DNA from: Picochlorum sp. 'celeri'
Taxonomy: Eukaryota > Chlorophyta > Trebouxiophyceae
DNA: 64,000 bases
Assembly (NCBI GenBank): GCA_010909725.1
Contig: JAACMV010000010.1
Location: 1,133,178-1,197,177 of the forward strand
Reading direction: 5' to 3'
Each line of letters begins with the position of its first letter. The first letter of the stretch is position 1. Below are positions 44,359 through 55,600 of this stretch, one piece after another. Position numbers and translations under genes: made by a program. The notes under the pieces were generated by a model. That model worked only from the letters and a program-made list of their open reading frames with translations. It was not told where the DNA came from and did not search any database.

Positions 44359-45705
44359 ATGGCGATGCCGAGCAAATATTCAGAGGGAACAAAATCGCAC
44401 CACAATATCACTGTGATCGTTTCATTCTATCGGCGGGTCAACACAGTGGACCGTATTTTGGATTCTCTGCTGCAGCAAAAGCATTCACCTGAGGAAGTTT
44501 GGGCGTACGTATTTGGTTCTCCGATACAATCTATTCTTGTTAATCGCCTGAGACGATATCAAAGCGACAATCCTAGGATTGCCCAGAGACTTGAAATATT
44601 TGAAGCCACGAAGTCCTTGGGATACCATGGTAGATTTCAGCTCGGACTCCAGGTGCGCACCCCATACGTTGCTATATTTGATGATGACTGTATTCCTGGG
44701 TCACAATTTCTAGCTCATACGCTTTATATAATGAATATTGGCAAATATATGGGTGTGTTTGGTATCAAGGGCCACGATGCTGGTCCCTATCTTCCTGATC
44801 AACCAATCTTTGGCGCCGGACCCTTGGCAAAAAGCCAAAGTCTTGAAGAAGTAGACATTGTTGGTGGCGCTTGGATAATGAAATCCGACCATCTGAAACT
44901 GCTTTTCCGCCGGAAGCCCTACACATGGACTACTGGGGAAGATATGCAACTGTGCCATGCGATGAGGACCATCGCCAACTATTCATGCTACGTTCTACCA
45001 GCAAACTATTCTGATCCAAATAGCATGGGCACATCAGATCTTGAGGATTACCTAAAAATCTCCGAGGAGGGGGATACAACGTATGTCACTGTAACTGCTG
45101 AAGAAAGGGTCAATCAAGAAGTCGAGTTCTTCCTAGCTGGGGATCGACGAGACCGGTGGATGCAGTTGATTCGATCCACTTCAAATTGCAAGTTCCTTAT
45201 GATCGCCAGGAATTCCGATGCACTTGAGCAATATGCTCTAGAAGTTCTACCCAAGCTGGGAAGCATAAAGTCATGCAGCAACGTCCTGTGGTTCTCCGCG
45301 GTCACAGACTCCCACAGCTACAGAGACCTAACAAAATGGTTTGGAATATCTGGGAAGCTTGATATTCATAGAGATTTTGATCATGATAATAAAGTACTAG
45401 CGATAACGCTTGTGATTGAAAAGTTGCACACCATGCTTGAAATGGTCCAGCCTGCGGCTATCCTGGCTGATTCCAGGAGCTTAAGGCCTGAGGAGCTTCA
45501 GGGAATTTTAACTGCTGCACTGATAGAGCAGCAATGTGCCATTTTAATGTGGTGCTCTTCGTTACGTTCAGGCTGGCCAACAAGCATACCTCGGTACCTG
45601 AAACAACCAGGCATCCTTGTCTGGTGTCCAGTGGGGGAAAGCAGTTCCAATGATCTCAAAATGCATCTCCAAGCTTGCTTGACTTCCATTGGCATTGGTT
45701 CATAG
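44359..45705 (+). CDS. Family 2 glycosyltransferase with extra C-terminal domain
   Basis: The first ATG in frame is at 44359 (MAMPSKYSEGTKSHHN). The GT2 core reads ITVIVSFYRRVNTVDRILDS, then VAIFDDDCIPGSQFLAHTL with the DxD metal site, VDIVGGAWIMKSDHL and YTWTTGEDMQLCHAM, which carries the family's late ED motif. The last about 200 residues (from NQEVEFFLAGDRRDRWMQL) form a separate alpha/beta-looking domain that I do not recognise. No membrane helix is visible; an anchor exon may lie between 44224 and 44359. The frame is intact. The gene follows the epimerase on the same strand after about 130 bases. Confidence 0.75.
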   Translation: MAMPSKYSEGTKSHHNITVIVSFYRRVNTVDRILDSLLQQKHSPEEVWAYVFGSPIQSILVNRLRRYQSDNPRIAQRLEIFEATKSLGYHGRFQLGLQVRTPYVAIFDDDCIPGSQFLAHTLYIMNIGKYMGVFGIKGHDAGPYLPDQPIFGAGPLAKSQSLEEVDIVGGAWIMKSDHLKLLFRRKPYTWTTGEDMQLCHAMRTIANYSCYVLPANYSDPNSMGTSDLEDYLKISEEGDTTYVTVTAEERVNQEVEFFLAGDRRDRWMQLIRSTSNCKFLMIARNSDALEQYALEVLPKLGSIKSCSNVLWFSAVTDSHSYRDLTKWFGISGKLDIHRDFDHDNKVLAITLVIEKLHTMLEMVQPAAILADSRSLRPEELQGILTAALIEQQCAILMWCSSLRSGWPTSIPRYLKQPGILVWCPVGESSSNDLKMHLQACLTSIGIGS

Positions 45706-45817
45706 GAAATGCCTGTTTCGATGTGTTGATTGTCATTCATATTGAACCATTCTTCTTCTTGACACATAACGTACAGTAACAAGGGCCGAGGGGATCTCTT
45801 CATCAAATTTGATGAAG

Positions 45818-45822
45818 TGTAA
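45818..45822 (+). terminator. TGTAA poly(A)-type signal of the 44359 glycosyltransferase
   Basis: It lies 112 bases past the stop at 45705. Confidence 0.35.
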
Positions 45823-45837
45823 AATGCAATTCAGAGT

Positions 45838-46308
45838 TTGGAGAAATACTGCAAGTTATTGTCAGCTCAGCTTTACCCCTCCTTCACAAAATTCAGCAGA
45901 CTTTCAACCTACAAGCTTCCACAAGAACTATATAGGGCAGAGATAGTTCGCCCCTCGGAGACACAGCTTGAGCAGATCTATCATGCTATGCGCTCTGTGC
46001 TCCCCTCGAAGACGGGATGGAGCTCTCGTATGTTCCCAGCTAATACTAAGATGGGAGGTCTTGGCTGCCTTCCACTGAAGGAACACCTTGATGCCAAAGA
46101 TGTCAAATGGGTTAGCCAACTGTTCACCATGGGCCCTTCGAAACTATGGGTACAGCTAGTGTGGAATATATTCCCGCCCCAGAACAACAAATTCCAACAG
46201 GCAGCACCAGAGGCCCTGGCATATCTGCCAACACCGCTTCGGGCTCTCATTACTCATGTTCATGGTAAAACTCATCTCGACATACAAAGTTTTATTCACT
46301 TTGGTTAA
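45838..46308 (+). mobile_element. LINE relic, C-terminal part of reverse transcriptase protein
   Basis: The open frame of 156 codons contains FPANTKMGGLGCLPLKEHLD and KDVKWVSQLF, matching the post-catalytic region of non-LTR retrotransposon proteins, where PK..GGLGI..L...N.A...KW is conserved. No ATG starts the frame and no catalytic YxDD is present, so it is a fragment. Confidence 0.5.
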
Positions 46309-47627
46309 GAAAGGACTATGCTATTCTTTCACAGAGTTTCCTCTCATAAATTTGATCTTGAGGAGCCGCCCAAACCTCAATCAACTATGGTGACCACACC
46401 ATCATGCAACTTTTCCAGGAGATTTCCAGGAGAAAGGCTGGATCCAAATTTTATCAGCACGTCACATGTCGACACATTTATCGCCGCGGATGATTGCCCA
46501 CTCTATACAATCAAGGACATTCATGGATCAAGCTTACAATGCGCACACTACAGAAGTACATACCAGTATCATTGAACCTGTCAAACGGTTTTCGGGTCTT
46601 TGATAGCCTAAAACACCTCCGATCTCGCCGTTTAAATTATTAAAAGATACATCTTTTCATTCTACATCGAATGATATCCTTATCTGGAATATTCTATTTC
46701 GTTAAGGTGCCGAACACAGCGTCACAAAAAAAAGGCGCCACAAAGTGTCCCGGGTATAGGGATCAGTGTAGGGTACCAACCTCCATGGTCACTTTCTCCT
46801 CCACAGGGCATTTTTCGCACCCCAAAATTTGCACAGAGCATATAAATACCACAATTATTCGTTTACAAAGGTTTCAGAGCTCAAATCAACACAGAAAGGC
46901 CATTTCTCGCAGCATGTCAAAATATGCTGACGTGGCAAGGTCACAAAAACGCTTTCAGTGGGCATTCCTCGAAAATTCACACAGATATAACGCAACAAGC
47001 ACTTAAAATTTTTTTTCCCTTCAATAGACAGTATATAAATTCTACATGGTATCACAGTGGTACAAATGCGCAAAAGCTCTCTGCTGTGAGAGGAACGACT
47101 TCCGTGCTTTTTGAGCGAGAGGAACGGAATCGATCCACATCAACCATCACAATACCTCTACGATGGTAGACCAACGCCGGCTCCGAACCCTCGAGAAATC
47201 GATTGCCCACCCCCTAGAGGCCCCTGATGTAATAAAAACATAGAAAAAAGGGAGTGATAGTATGTAGTGTGTATATACTTGTTGCACATGATATTGCAAC
47301 AGTGTATGTTTGAATACATTTTAAATCGTTTGGCTGACAATGCCAGGGAGAGTTTGAATAGTGTTCAAACGCACGTGCGATGGTCCTTGTTTCTCAAGCA
47401 TATTACGCTTTTGTGTGCAATTCGCGCAATACTGCCGCTTTAAATATAATAAGTATCAAGTTGGAGGGATTTTGAGCCACAAAGAGGCGAAAAACAAGGG
47501 ATTTCATGCCAACTTTTGCCCCGAATGCGAGTGCGGACGATGTGCCTGCGCGTGAGATCGTCGGCACCGATCGCGTGTATTCGATCATACCCAAGAAATC
47601 GATGTAGATATAGTGAAATAATGATAC
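46309..47627. other. Gap between LINE relic and next element
   Basis: No supported gene. TATA-like runs occur near 46838 and 47030. An interrupted inverted repeat TTTGAA...TTCAAAC lies at about 47352-47370. Confidence 0.3.
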
Positions 47628-48774
47628 ATGTCGCGCAAACAAGGCGGCACCGCCGAGAAAATTTTTCAAACCTCGGAAGAGGAGCCTCCCAGGAAGTACC
47701 CAAGACTGGAAAATGGCCAAATTTTGGCCAAAAATAGCCTTCCTGAAGGGTTTCCGGAGCTCATCACTGCCCTGTATAGTGACGTCAAGGTGTGGTATGA
47801 GAAGAGCAGAAAGATGGAGGGAATGCACGAAGAGGAGAGGTCAAGGTGGTGCCTCCCTGCAGGCTCAAGTAGCACAGATAGAGGGTGAGTTGTCCAGGAA
47901 CAGGGCCCATGCCCAAAAGGTGGTCGAGCTGGCTTCGCCCTTGGTCATCACATCGCAACATGCAATCGATGCATGGCAAGAGAAGACCCGGTACCTGCAA
48001 CAGTGCATCCTTGGGCTTGGATCCTTTGTTGCAGAGGAGGCAGAAGCGGCTGAGCACACCCCTGCAGTTGGAGTGGATGAGCCAGCCATGGACGAAGCAT
48101 CGGGGGGCTTGTACGACCACATTGAGATATGCAGTTTCTACGGGACGTCAGTAGTGGGGACAGAGCAAGCTAATGCTGTCAGCACGAAAGGGTTAGAGTT
48201 CATGTTGCAGCAACGTGATGGGGACAGGGCCACAGTGGACCAAACCATCCATCTCTTCAACATCAATGTGGGCGAACACGCAGTGATGGACAAATATGGA
48301 CGTCGAATCTCGAATGGATTCTGTGTACTGCAATACGACCTGCAAAGGTGTCTGAGGAAAGCGTTTGGTGACCCTGCTGTGAAGAATTTTGGGAACCATA
48401 CACAGAAGACAAACAAGTTTGTGTTGCCAAAGGCAGTACTGGTATCAAAACTCACAGATGTGGCCGTCGATGAACTTACATCAAAAAAAATAATCATGAG
48501 GAATAAGCCGAACCAGGAATTCTGTTTCATTCCGTATGCAGATGTTGAGCATGTCCTTACCAAGTTTGCCCAGCACAACTGCAGGCAGCAGCAGACCACA
48601 GCAAGGCTCCTCCTCCTGCAGTCGATGCTTGACAAGTTCTATCGACGCTATTGCTGTGGTGAGGAGGTTGTTGAAGGCCAGGGCGAGGCCGTGTCAGGGG
48701 ATGGAGGCCAAGAGTGGTCTGTTGAGAGAACTGATGCTGTGTCCTGCCTGCCAGAACCTTCACATGGCACCTGA
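47628..48774 (+). CDS. Orphan protein convergent with the HMGXB3-like transposase, one frameshift
   Basis: The ATG at 47628 opens MSRKQGGTAEKIFQTSEEEP and a helical region (LPEGFPELITALYSDVKVWY). A one-base shift near 47850 leads to LQAQVAQIEGELSRNRAHAQ and the rest of the protein, about 380 residues in all. Conserved-looking stretches include YGRRISNGFCVLQYDLQR, NKFVLPKAVLVSKLTDVAVD and FCFIPYADVEHVLTKFAQHN. I know no family match. Its 3' end overlaps the transposase gene by 15 bases tail to tail, which suggests both belong to one element. It might be a DNA-binding or accessory factor; that is a guess. Confidence 0.5.
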
Positions 48775-51700
48775 GGACGGCCAACCGTTCCTCCTCTGCT
48801 TTCTTTTCTGCTCGATATTCATTCTTTTTAGCTTGTGGTAATTCCAATGACACATGAATGACTTCAGGAGCGTCATGAACGATTTCTGTGACATTCTGCT
48901 CATCATGGCCTTCAGGTTCTTCAAGGATGAGTTGTTCTGCTCTGCAACTTGCGTGTTTAACGCCTGTAACCACTTGTCTTCGTACCCTTTAATCATATAT
49001 CCAAGACTGCATGCTTTGTGGTTCCTCCAATGGAAGCCATCCACGAAGAATTTGGTGTGCATGAAGAACAATGGTGCCCTGCTCAAGCAATAGTCCTGCA
49101 AGTTGCATGCATTGTCGTAAATGACGTATTCCGGGGCTTTTCTGAGATACTGTGTCATGAATGCAAATGGTTCTTTCCTCCCTTCTGCTTCTTTGATGAT
49201 GAAGGATGCATACACAAAACCATGCTCACACAGGATGGTGAACACCCCTCCTGTCCTGTCCCCAGGCTTGCAGAACGCGTGCTCACACGCATCTTTCCTC
49301 CCGTCAACGCTCTCTTCCTCTTTCATCGAGTCTGCCTGATATTGGGGCTTGGATCGGACGCGCTGCAGGCCCGTCAGGATGCCAGAATGTAGGTATGATC
49401 CATCCAGAATTGATGGTCCCTGAGGTGGGACACCACTCCCAAGCTCGCTTTCCAGCGTGTATCTATCATGGAAAGCATTTGTACTCTCGATTCGGGTCAC
49501 TAATTCATTCAGAAGATTGCCCCATACCGCCGGAATGTGTACGCAAGAGTCCCCAGGCCGCTTGATGGTCAACAGCAGTTTGAACAGGGGTGGGGCCTCC
49601 TTGCTCAGCTGCGACAGCACACCACTCGGGACCGTGCGGCTCTCCAAACATTCCTTGAGTAAAATACAACATCTCAACGTGATGTAGGATACAGCGGGGG
49701 ACTCGGAGGCGAGGCAAAAGATGAATTCTGCCAGGCTGGTAAGCCTCTCTGAGGAGTCCCAGGCTTTGGCTTTAGCAAACGCCCATTGCAGGAAGGAATC
49801 CACATTCCAAAGGGTTCCAAGTTGTCTTAAATGTCGTCCTTTATCCCTCCAAAATTCCTCCAGACCCGCAGCGTCGCGAGCCTTCCTGATCCGCTTCTGG
49901 AACTGCAGCAACAGCCTAGCAAGGGAAAGCCTAGCTTTCCTTGTTCTTCTGGCCTTGTCTACATTGAGGAACGACCTATCCCTTTTGCCCCGAAGCTTTG
50001 GAACACTCTTGCCGTTCTCATCGGTGGCCGTGATGCTGTCGGCGAAGCAAGCTCTGGACCTGATGCTCATGCTTGTCCCATCCATGATCAGCACCTTTGG
50101 GGAGTCTTTGCAGCAAGGGCACATCATCTGGTTCTCTAGCTCCACCAGTTTATCCCCATCGTCGTATTTCATTGCCCACGATGTGCATTTACCGAACTGG
50201 ATTGCAGCATTACGAAAGAGCGTGGCATCCATAAAGGGATTTTCAAGTGGGGCCCCAGGTACCCCATCCTCACCAAACAACTGCTTCCCACTGTATCTGC
50301 TGCATAAATCCGCGCACTGGCTTTCCAAAGACTGACCACCCTTTAGAACAGATGCATTGTAGGCATCTTGCATCATTTGAAGCTCTATAATCATCGTGTT
50401 CGAAGCTCTCCACAGGCCATCCTGAACCCCCATGTATGGCACTTCACACTCTGCCCTTCTGTTGGGGCATACCCACTTGTATACGGATCTCTTGTGCACT
50501 GCATCATATCGCGTGGGATTCAGAAATACTAAGGCGTCTTGGCAGTCCAGTACGAGCCCGCTGGCGTCCGCATAGTCCTGCTGGCAGCAGCATTGTCTAG
50601 ATGGCTTTGGAGGCTTCAGTTCTGCAAGCCCTTCAAAGTATCGTTCGCCGTTAGGATGCTCCCAGGCGCTCAAACCTGCGTGATATATCCTCTGAATACT
50701 TTCAAGCACACTGCCATGCATCGGCATATCTATTCGTGCCTCTTCTGGGTGGTTCTCCACATACCACTCTACTGAGCCAGGCCTGCTGTCTATCACATAC
50801 ACCTCCTGACTGCCATTGCCTCGTGCATTCTGCGCCACGGCACCTTCTTGATTCATAGAACATATTTTCTGAACATGACGACAGCTGCGATTGTCTCGAG
50901 AACACAAGGAGCACCGCCAACCAGCCTGGTCCACTTTGAGAAAGCCCCCATCATAGTAGTATGCCACAAAGGTCCCATCCCTCCTAGTTACCTGTACCAC
51001 GTCATGCGCCGCCCCAAATGTACCAGACTTTAAGGTATCATAGTGCTTTTCCAAGTACTGAACGTGCACACAGTCGCCCTCCTCGTCGTAGCCAGAAGTG
51101 TATGTATCACAGTTGCATTCAAACTTTCTCTCTTTGACATCTGGGCAGTCGACCCTCACTAACATCATATGATTCAGAGATTCGCCCACATGCCCGTGTT
51201 TCCTCGAGTCTATACACGCCCATGATAAGGATTCTCGATGCCCCATGTGCTCGTGTCTGCAGAGTGGCTGCACAGGTGGGTATTTGACCTGTCTCAGCAT
51301 GTCCTCATACCACTCTAGAGAGCCAGGCCTTAAGAGCGGCTCTCCATCCCAGGTCTTCGTTCTTTTCCTGGAATAGTTCGTCATCACCCTACTTTCGGAC
51401 AATTTCCGCCGTTTCATGCCCTTGGGCTGCTGCGCAAGTGCAATATCCAAAGGAGGAAACCTCTTGCCCATGTTGTGAAAATGGAACACCTCATCTAGGA
51501 CTGATAATTCGCGCAGATCGGCGGCATTCTTCAGCAACACCCCCTTATATCCAGATATAGAAATGTACATGGGAAGATTCGTCAAGGATTGCACCTTCTC
51601 GAATGCATTTTGAATGCATCTGGTCTTGTTGTGCCAGCCTTGCTGGACAACACGACTGTTGGGATTACTCCCCTGAAACAGGCATATCTCCACAGGAATC

Positions 51701-51915
51701 CTGGGCAAGGCTATGTCCTTAATACCTTTGGACTTGTGAAGCAGATTCATGAAGGTTTGGTGCACAGATGCCCAGATTTCGGGGGCATCTGAGTAGCCAA
51801 TGTTGCCTGTTCTGGAGACATAGATGCTCCTCTGAGGCCCCAACCACGCCACCAAAGCGCAGGTTGCCCCATAGTCGCACACCATATCACGCATATGGTC
51901 TGATATTTTCATCAT
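48760..51915 (-). CDS. KDZ-type transposase of the HMGXB3-like group
   Basis: The frame is intact for 1051 codons. A SWIM-like Cys/His cluster (FECNCDTYTSGYDEEGDCVH) and a further cluster (WRCSLCSRDNRSCRHV) come first. A Cys-rich unit with CCCQQDYADASG and VCPNRRAEC follows, then MMCPCCKDSPKVLIMDGTSM with the first acidic residue. The C-terminal catalytic region shows CEHAFCKPGDRTGGVFTILC, EHGFVYASFIIKEAEGRKEP, APEYVIYDNACNLQDYC, FFVDGFHWRNHKACS and NTQVAEQNNSSLKN. This order matches the transposase-derived part of vertebrate HMGXB3 and its CxC5/CxC6-type Cys clusters. The protein may start upstream: sequence from 52156 is open in a neighbouring frame and joins near 51940 with one base missing. 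Confidence 0.75.
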   Translation of the reverse strand: MMKISDHMRDMVCDYGATCALVAWLGPQRSIYVSRTGNIGYSDAPEIWASVHQTFMNLLHKSKGIKDIALPRIPVEICLFQGSNPNSRVVQQGWHNKTRCIQNAFEKVQSLTNLPMYISISGYKGVLLKNAADLRELSVLDEVFHFHNMGKRFPPLDIALAQQPKGMKRRKLSESRVMTNYSRKRTKTWDGEPLLRPGSLEWYEDMLRQVKYPPVQPLCRHEHMGHRESLSWACIDSRKHGHVGESLNHMMLVRVDCPDVKERKFECNCDTYTSGYDEEGDCVHVQYLEKHYDTLKSGTFGAAHDVVQVTRRDGTFVAYYYDGGFLKVDQAGWRCSLCSRDNRSCRHVQKICSMNQEGAVAQNARGNGSQEVYVIDSRPGSVEWYVENHPEEARIDMPMHGSVLESIQRIYHAGLSAWEHPNGERYFEGLAELKPPKPSRQCCCQQDYADASGLVLDCQDALVFLNPTRYDAVHKRSVYKWVCPNRRAECEVPYMGVQDGLWRASNTMIIELQMMQDAYNASVLKGGQSLESQCADLCSRYSGKQLFGEDGVPGAPLENPFMDATLFRNAAIQFGKCTSWAMKYDDGDKLVELENQMMCPCCKDSPKVLIMDGTSMSIRSRACFADSITATDENGKSVPKLRGKRDRSFLNVDKARRTRKARLSLARLLLQFQKRIRKARDAAGLEEFWRDKGRHLRQLGTLWNVDSFLQWAFAKAKAWDSSERLTSLAEFIFCLASESPAVSYITLRCCILLKECLESRTVPSGVLSQLSKEAPPLFKLLLTIKRPGDSCVHIPAVWGNLLNELVTRIESTNAFHDRYTLESELGSGVPPQGPSILDGSYLHSGILTGLQRVRSKPQYQADSMKEEESVDGRKDACEHAFCKPGDRTGGVFTILCEHGFVYASFIIKEAEGRKEPFAFMTQYLRKAPEYVIYDNACNLQDYCLSRAPLFFMHTKFFVDGFHWRNHKACSLGYMIKGYEDKWLQALNTQVAEQNNSSLKNLKAMMSRMSQKSFMTLLKSFMCHWNYHKLKRMNIEQKRKQRRNGWPSSGAM

Positions 51916-52615
51916 GTGCCCATGGATGGCCTCGGCCTCACTGCAGAATGGGTAGAAAGGCTAGGTAAAACTGGTTCAAAACACCAGGTTTGAGAATTGG
52001 GGCACTCGTTCCGCCTGATGCCGCCATCTCACCGACCATATAGCGGCTCAAAATACTCCATAAGAGTTTTAAGTTCGATACCAACGGGCGACACGCCCGG
52101 AAACGCACCTCTCGCACTGTCTCAGACGTCTTTTGAACAGGGCATCTTTCTGACAAGGTCCCCGCACACCCCCATGTCGGGTGGACACAACCATTATGGC
52201 CTCCAAAACCTTCAATTACATCATTATAAATAATATGAATGCCCCCAGTGGGGTTGCGGTGAGCATATTTTTTCAGGGGACTTGGGATGATTTACAACGG
52301 GAAGGGGCTCACTGCGACCGGCAGTTATGACATCCGGCCTGTGACCCCCTATCCAAGCTACCGTTGATGGTCCAAGATATATTGGACTGTCTAACTCACG
52401 GAATGTCCCCCAAAACTCGCTCCCTGGAGAAAGCCACAAAAGCCGCAAAGCGCGGATCGTAATAGAATGATACTCTCAGTATCCACTAGGTGTCGAGCAG
52501 ATCTGTGAATACCACCCTTCAGCGAAGCTTCGCTCAACTGCCACAGTCGCATGCCTCAACGAACAACTGTAGTCTTGCCCTTTGGAGCTGGAGTGAGCCC
52601 ATGAAAACCGGATAA

Positions 52616-55600
52616 ATGCATCTTAGAGAAAAGAGGAGTCGCAAGCGCAACCGCCGATTCCTGGGAGGGGAGTGGGACAACGAGGTTGAGACCCCAAGGG
52701 ACAGTGATGGTGACGGAAGCTCGCAACCGTGCACTTCTCAACACCCTGGGAAAGGTAACGTGGCCCGTAGTGAACCCGAGGAAGAAACTTTTAATGCCAA
52801 GTATTCCATGTTTGCAGTGGAGGACGGGAACGTGGTTGTCGATGAGAACGTGGATCCGAATGCCCCAGGACTAGATTGTCTTGGGAGACCAGGGCAGAGG
52901 GCAGATGCTTCTGACGAGGAGTGGGCGCCGGATGAAGATTCCCTTGGACGAATGGCAACAGAAGAGGACGAAGATGGCACACAGAACCAATTCAGCGCGA
53001 GATCAGATCTCCTGCCAGAAGAGCAACAGCGTGGAAGGGCAAGGAGGAGATGTGCAGTGGCTCTACGAGATGCGCTGCACGTGGAATATCTGGATCACGG
53101 CAGGCGGTCACAACGCTGTCAATTGTGTGATGCCCCGCTATATGAGTGGGAAGTGAAAAAGAATAAGGGGATGATCACAGGGGGATCCCTGTGCTGCCAC
53201 GATGGGAAAGCCGCTTTCCTGTCTGATCAGTTCGACAGGCCAGCTCCACAGCCACTGAGGTCTCTGTGGGACGATCGCACGTCCCAAGAAGGCACGTGCT
53301 TCCACAAGAAAATTAGGTACATCAATGCGGCGCTGCAGATGGCATCGAGCACGTCCAACGTGGTGCACACGCCAGGTGCGAGCATGATGGTGGCGCAAGG
53401 CAGCATTTATCACCTCCTCAACCCCATCGAGACCTCCCAGGATCCTCAGTACGTGCAGATATACATGATGGACGACCAGGAGGAGGAACTGGCGTGCAGA
53501 ATTCGAAAGATGAACGAGAGCAGTGATCCAGAGAGGCAGCACCCCGAAAGGAGGGAGGAGAAGGAAGCAGTGCGACGAATTGTGGGGGAGCTGCTGAGCA
53601 TGCTGCATACGTGCAATCCGTACGTGGAGCAATTCAAGTTGGTGGAGGAGCAGCTGCAAGAGCAAACCAAAGACGACGTGATGGAGTTCGAGGTGGACTT
53701 CATAGAGGCTGCCTCGAACGACCCTCGCGTGTACAACAAGCCCCATGCGTCCGAGGTGATGGCGGTGGTGGATGACAGGGAGGACCCGAAGGAGAAGCGC
53801 GGGCTGAGGCTGTTGGCGCGCAATCGCGTGGACTGCAAGAAGCCGGTGATCATCTGGGACAACAGCCCGATGTACGAGCCCTTGCACTTTGTGCTGCTGT
53901 ATCCCTGGGGCACGCCAGGGTGGCACACCGGCATGGGGCTGACCCCACTGCAGTACGGGGCCTACTGGCTCCACGACAGGGCTGGCGCTGCTGCAGACTT
54001 CACCAAAGGCGGTCGACTGTTCCAGGAATGGGTGCTGGACACGTACGTCAAGGTGGAGAGGCAGAGGTTGAACTACCTGAAGACGGACGAGTTTCGCCGA
54101 AAGATGCGCAGGAGCGCGCTGGGGCCGCTCCGGCAGGCGGTGGCGCATGGCAGGCGCAAGGGCTCGGAGGCGGGGACCGAAGCTGCCGAGGTGCCGGCCT
54201 CCCACATCGGATCGCGAGCGTACTTTCGAAAGAAGAGGTACGACGCGTACGCGCTGGCCCGCGCCTTCGGGAACCCCTCGCTGTTCATCACCATGACGTG
54301 CAACCCCAACTGGCCAGAGATTCAAAGGGAGATCAGGCATGGCCAGGCCGCCCAGGAAAGGCCAGACATCGTGTCTCGCGTCTTTCACGCCAAGCTGCGG
54401 CAGCTCAAGGATGACCTCATCAAGGGCAAGGTGTTCGGGGAGGCCAAGGCCCTCACATATCGAGTGGAGTACCAGAAGAGGGGCCTTCCGCACGTCCACA
54501 TGCTGTTGTGGCTGGAGGACCAGGCCATCACGACCACAGGGGAAGGGATCGAGAAGGTGTCTCGGGCATGGATCCCAGATGAGAAGGTAGATCCACACGG
54601 GTATCATATGGTGGCCAGCCACATGATGCACGGCCCGTGCGACGGCAGATGCTTGAGGGATGGCAGGTGCTGCAGAGACTTCCCAATGGAGTTCAGGGAC
54701 GAGATGACGGTTCCGAACGGCAGCGCCCGTGGGGGGTACCCCATCTACCGCAGGCCAAACAATACAAGAGTGGTGGAGAAGAAACTCGAGAACGGGGATA
54801 CCGTGGAGCTCGACAACAGATATGTGGTTCCTTACAACATGTACCTGCTCAAGCGCTACAACTGCCACCTGAACGTCATGGTGTGCTCTGGCATCGAGGG
54901 CATCAAGTACATGTTCAAAGTACGTGTACAAGGAGGCATCTCGATCCAATGTCTCTCTTTCGGAGAGGAGGGAAGCGACGGTGGAGACGGTGGACAATTT
55001 CTTTGACGGCCTGTGCATTGGGTCTGCAGAGGCCTGCTGGAGGCTGTTTGGGTTAGAGCTGGCAGGGAACTACCCCAGCGTGCAGCAGCTCCATCTCCAC
55101 ACCCCCAACGACCAGAGCGTGCTTTTCGAAGAAGAGGGAAACTTGGTGGACGTTGTTCAGGAGGCGGGCTCGGCTGACACGATGCTGACGGCGTGGTTCA
55201 AGTTCAACTTGGAGGAGAAGCGCAAGTACCAGGCCAGGCTGGCAAGGGCGGGCGAGGGGGCCACCGTTCGCAAGCCTGCCGCGTTGTCCACGTGCTATGC
55301 CGACATCGGCGCCATTGCTTCGTGGGATAGGAAGATGAAGCGGTGGACGCGCCGCAAGCGGAACACTCGATGTGTTGGTCGACTGCCTTTTGTCCACCCG
55401 CAGGACAGGGAGCGGTGGTGCTTGAAGCAATTGTTGTGTGCCCTGCCGGGGGCCACCTCCTGGGACGACCTGAAGACGGTGAGGAATACAGAGGAAGGAG
55501 GGAACCCGACCCAGGTGGTGTGTCCCAGCTTCGAGGAAGCGTGCCGGCTGCGGGGGATGCTGGAGAATGACGACCTGTGGTGCAGCGGCATGGACGAGGC

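Noticed and set aside
53138..55018. 626-codon open frame on the minus strand
   Set aside because: It is antisense to the Helitron Rep domain. The GC-rich codon use of the sense gene keeps the opposite frame open; the protein is His/Leu/Val-rich with no domain.
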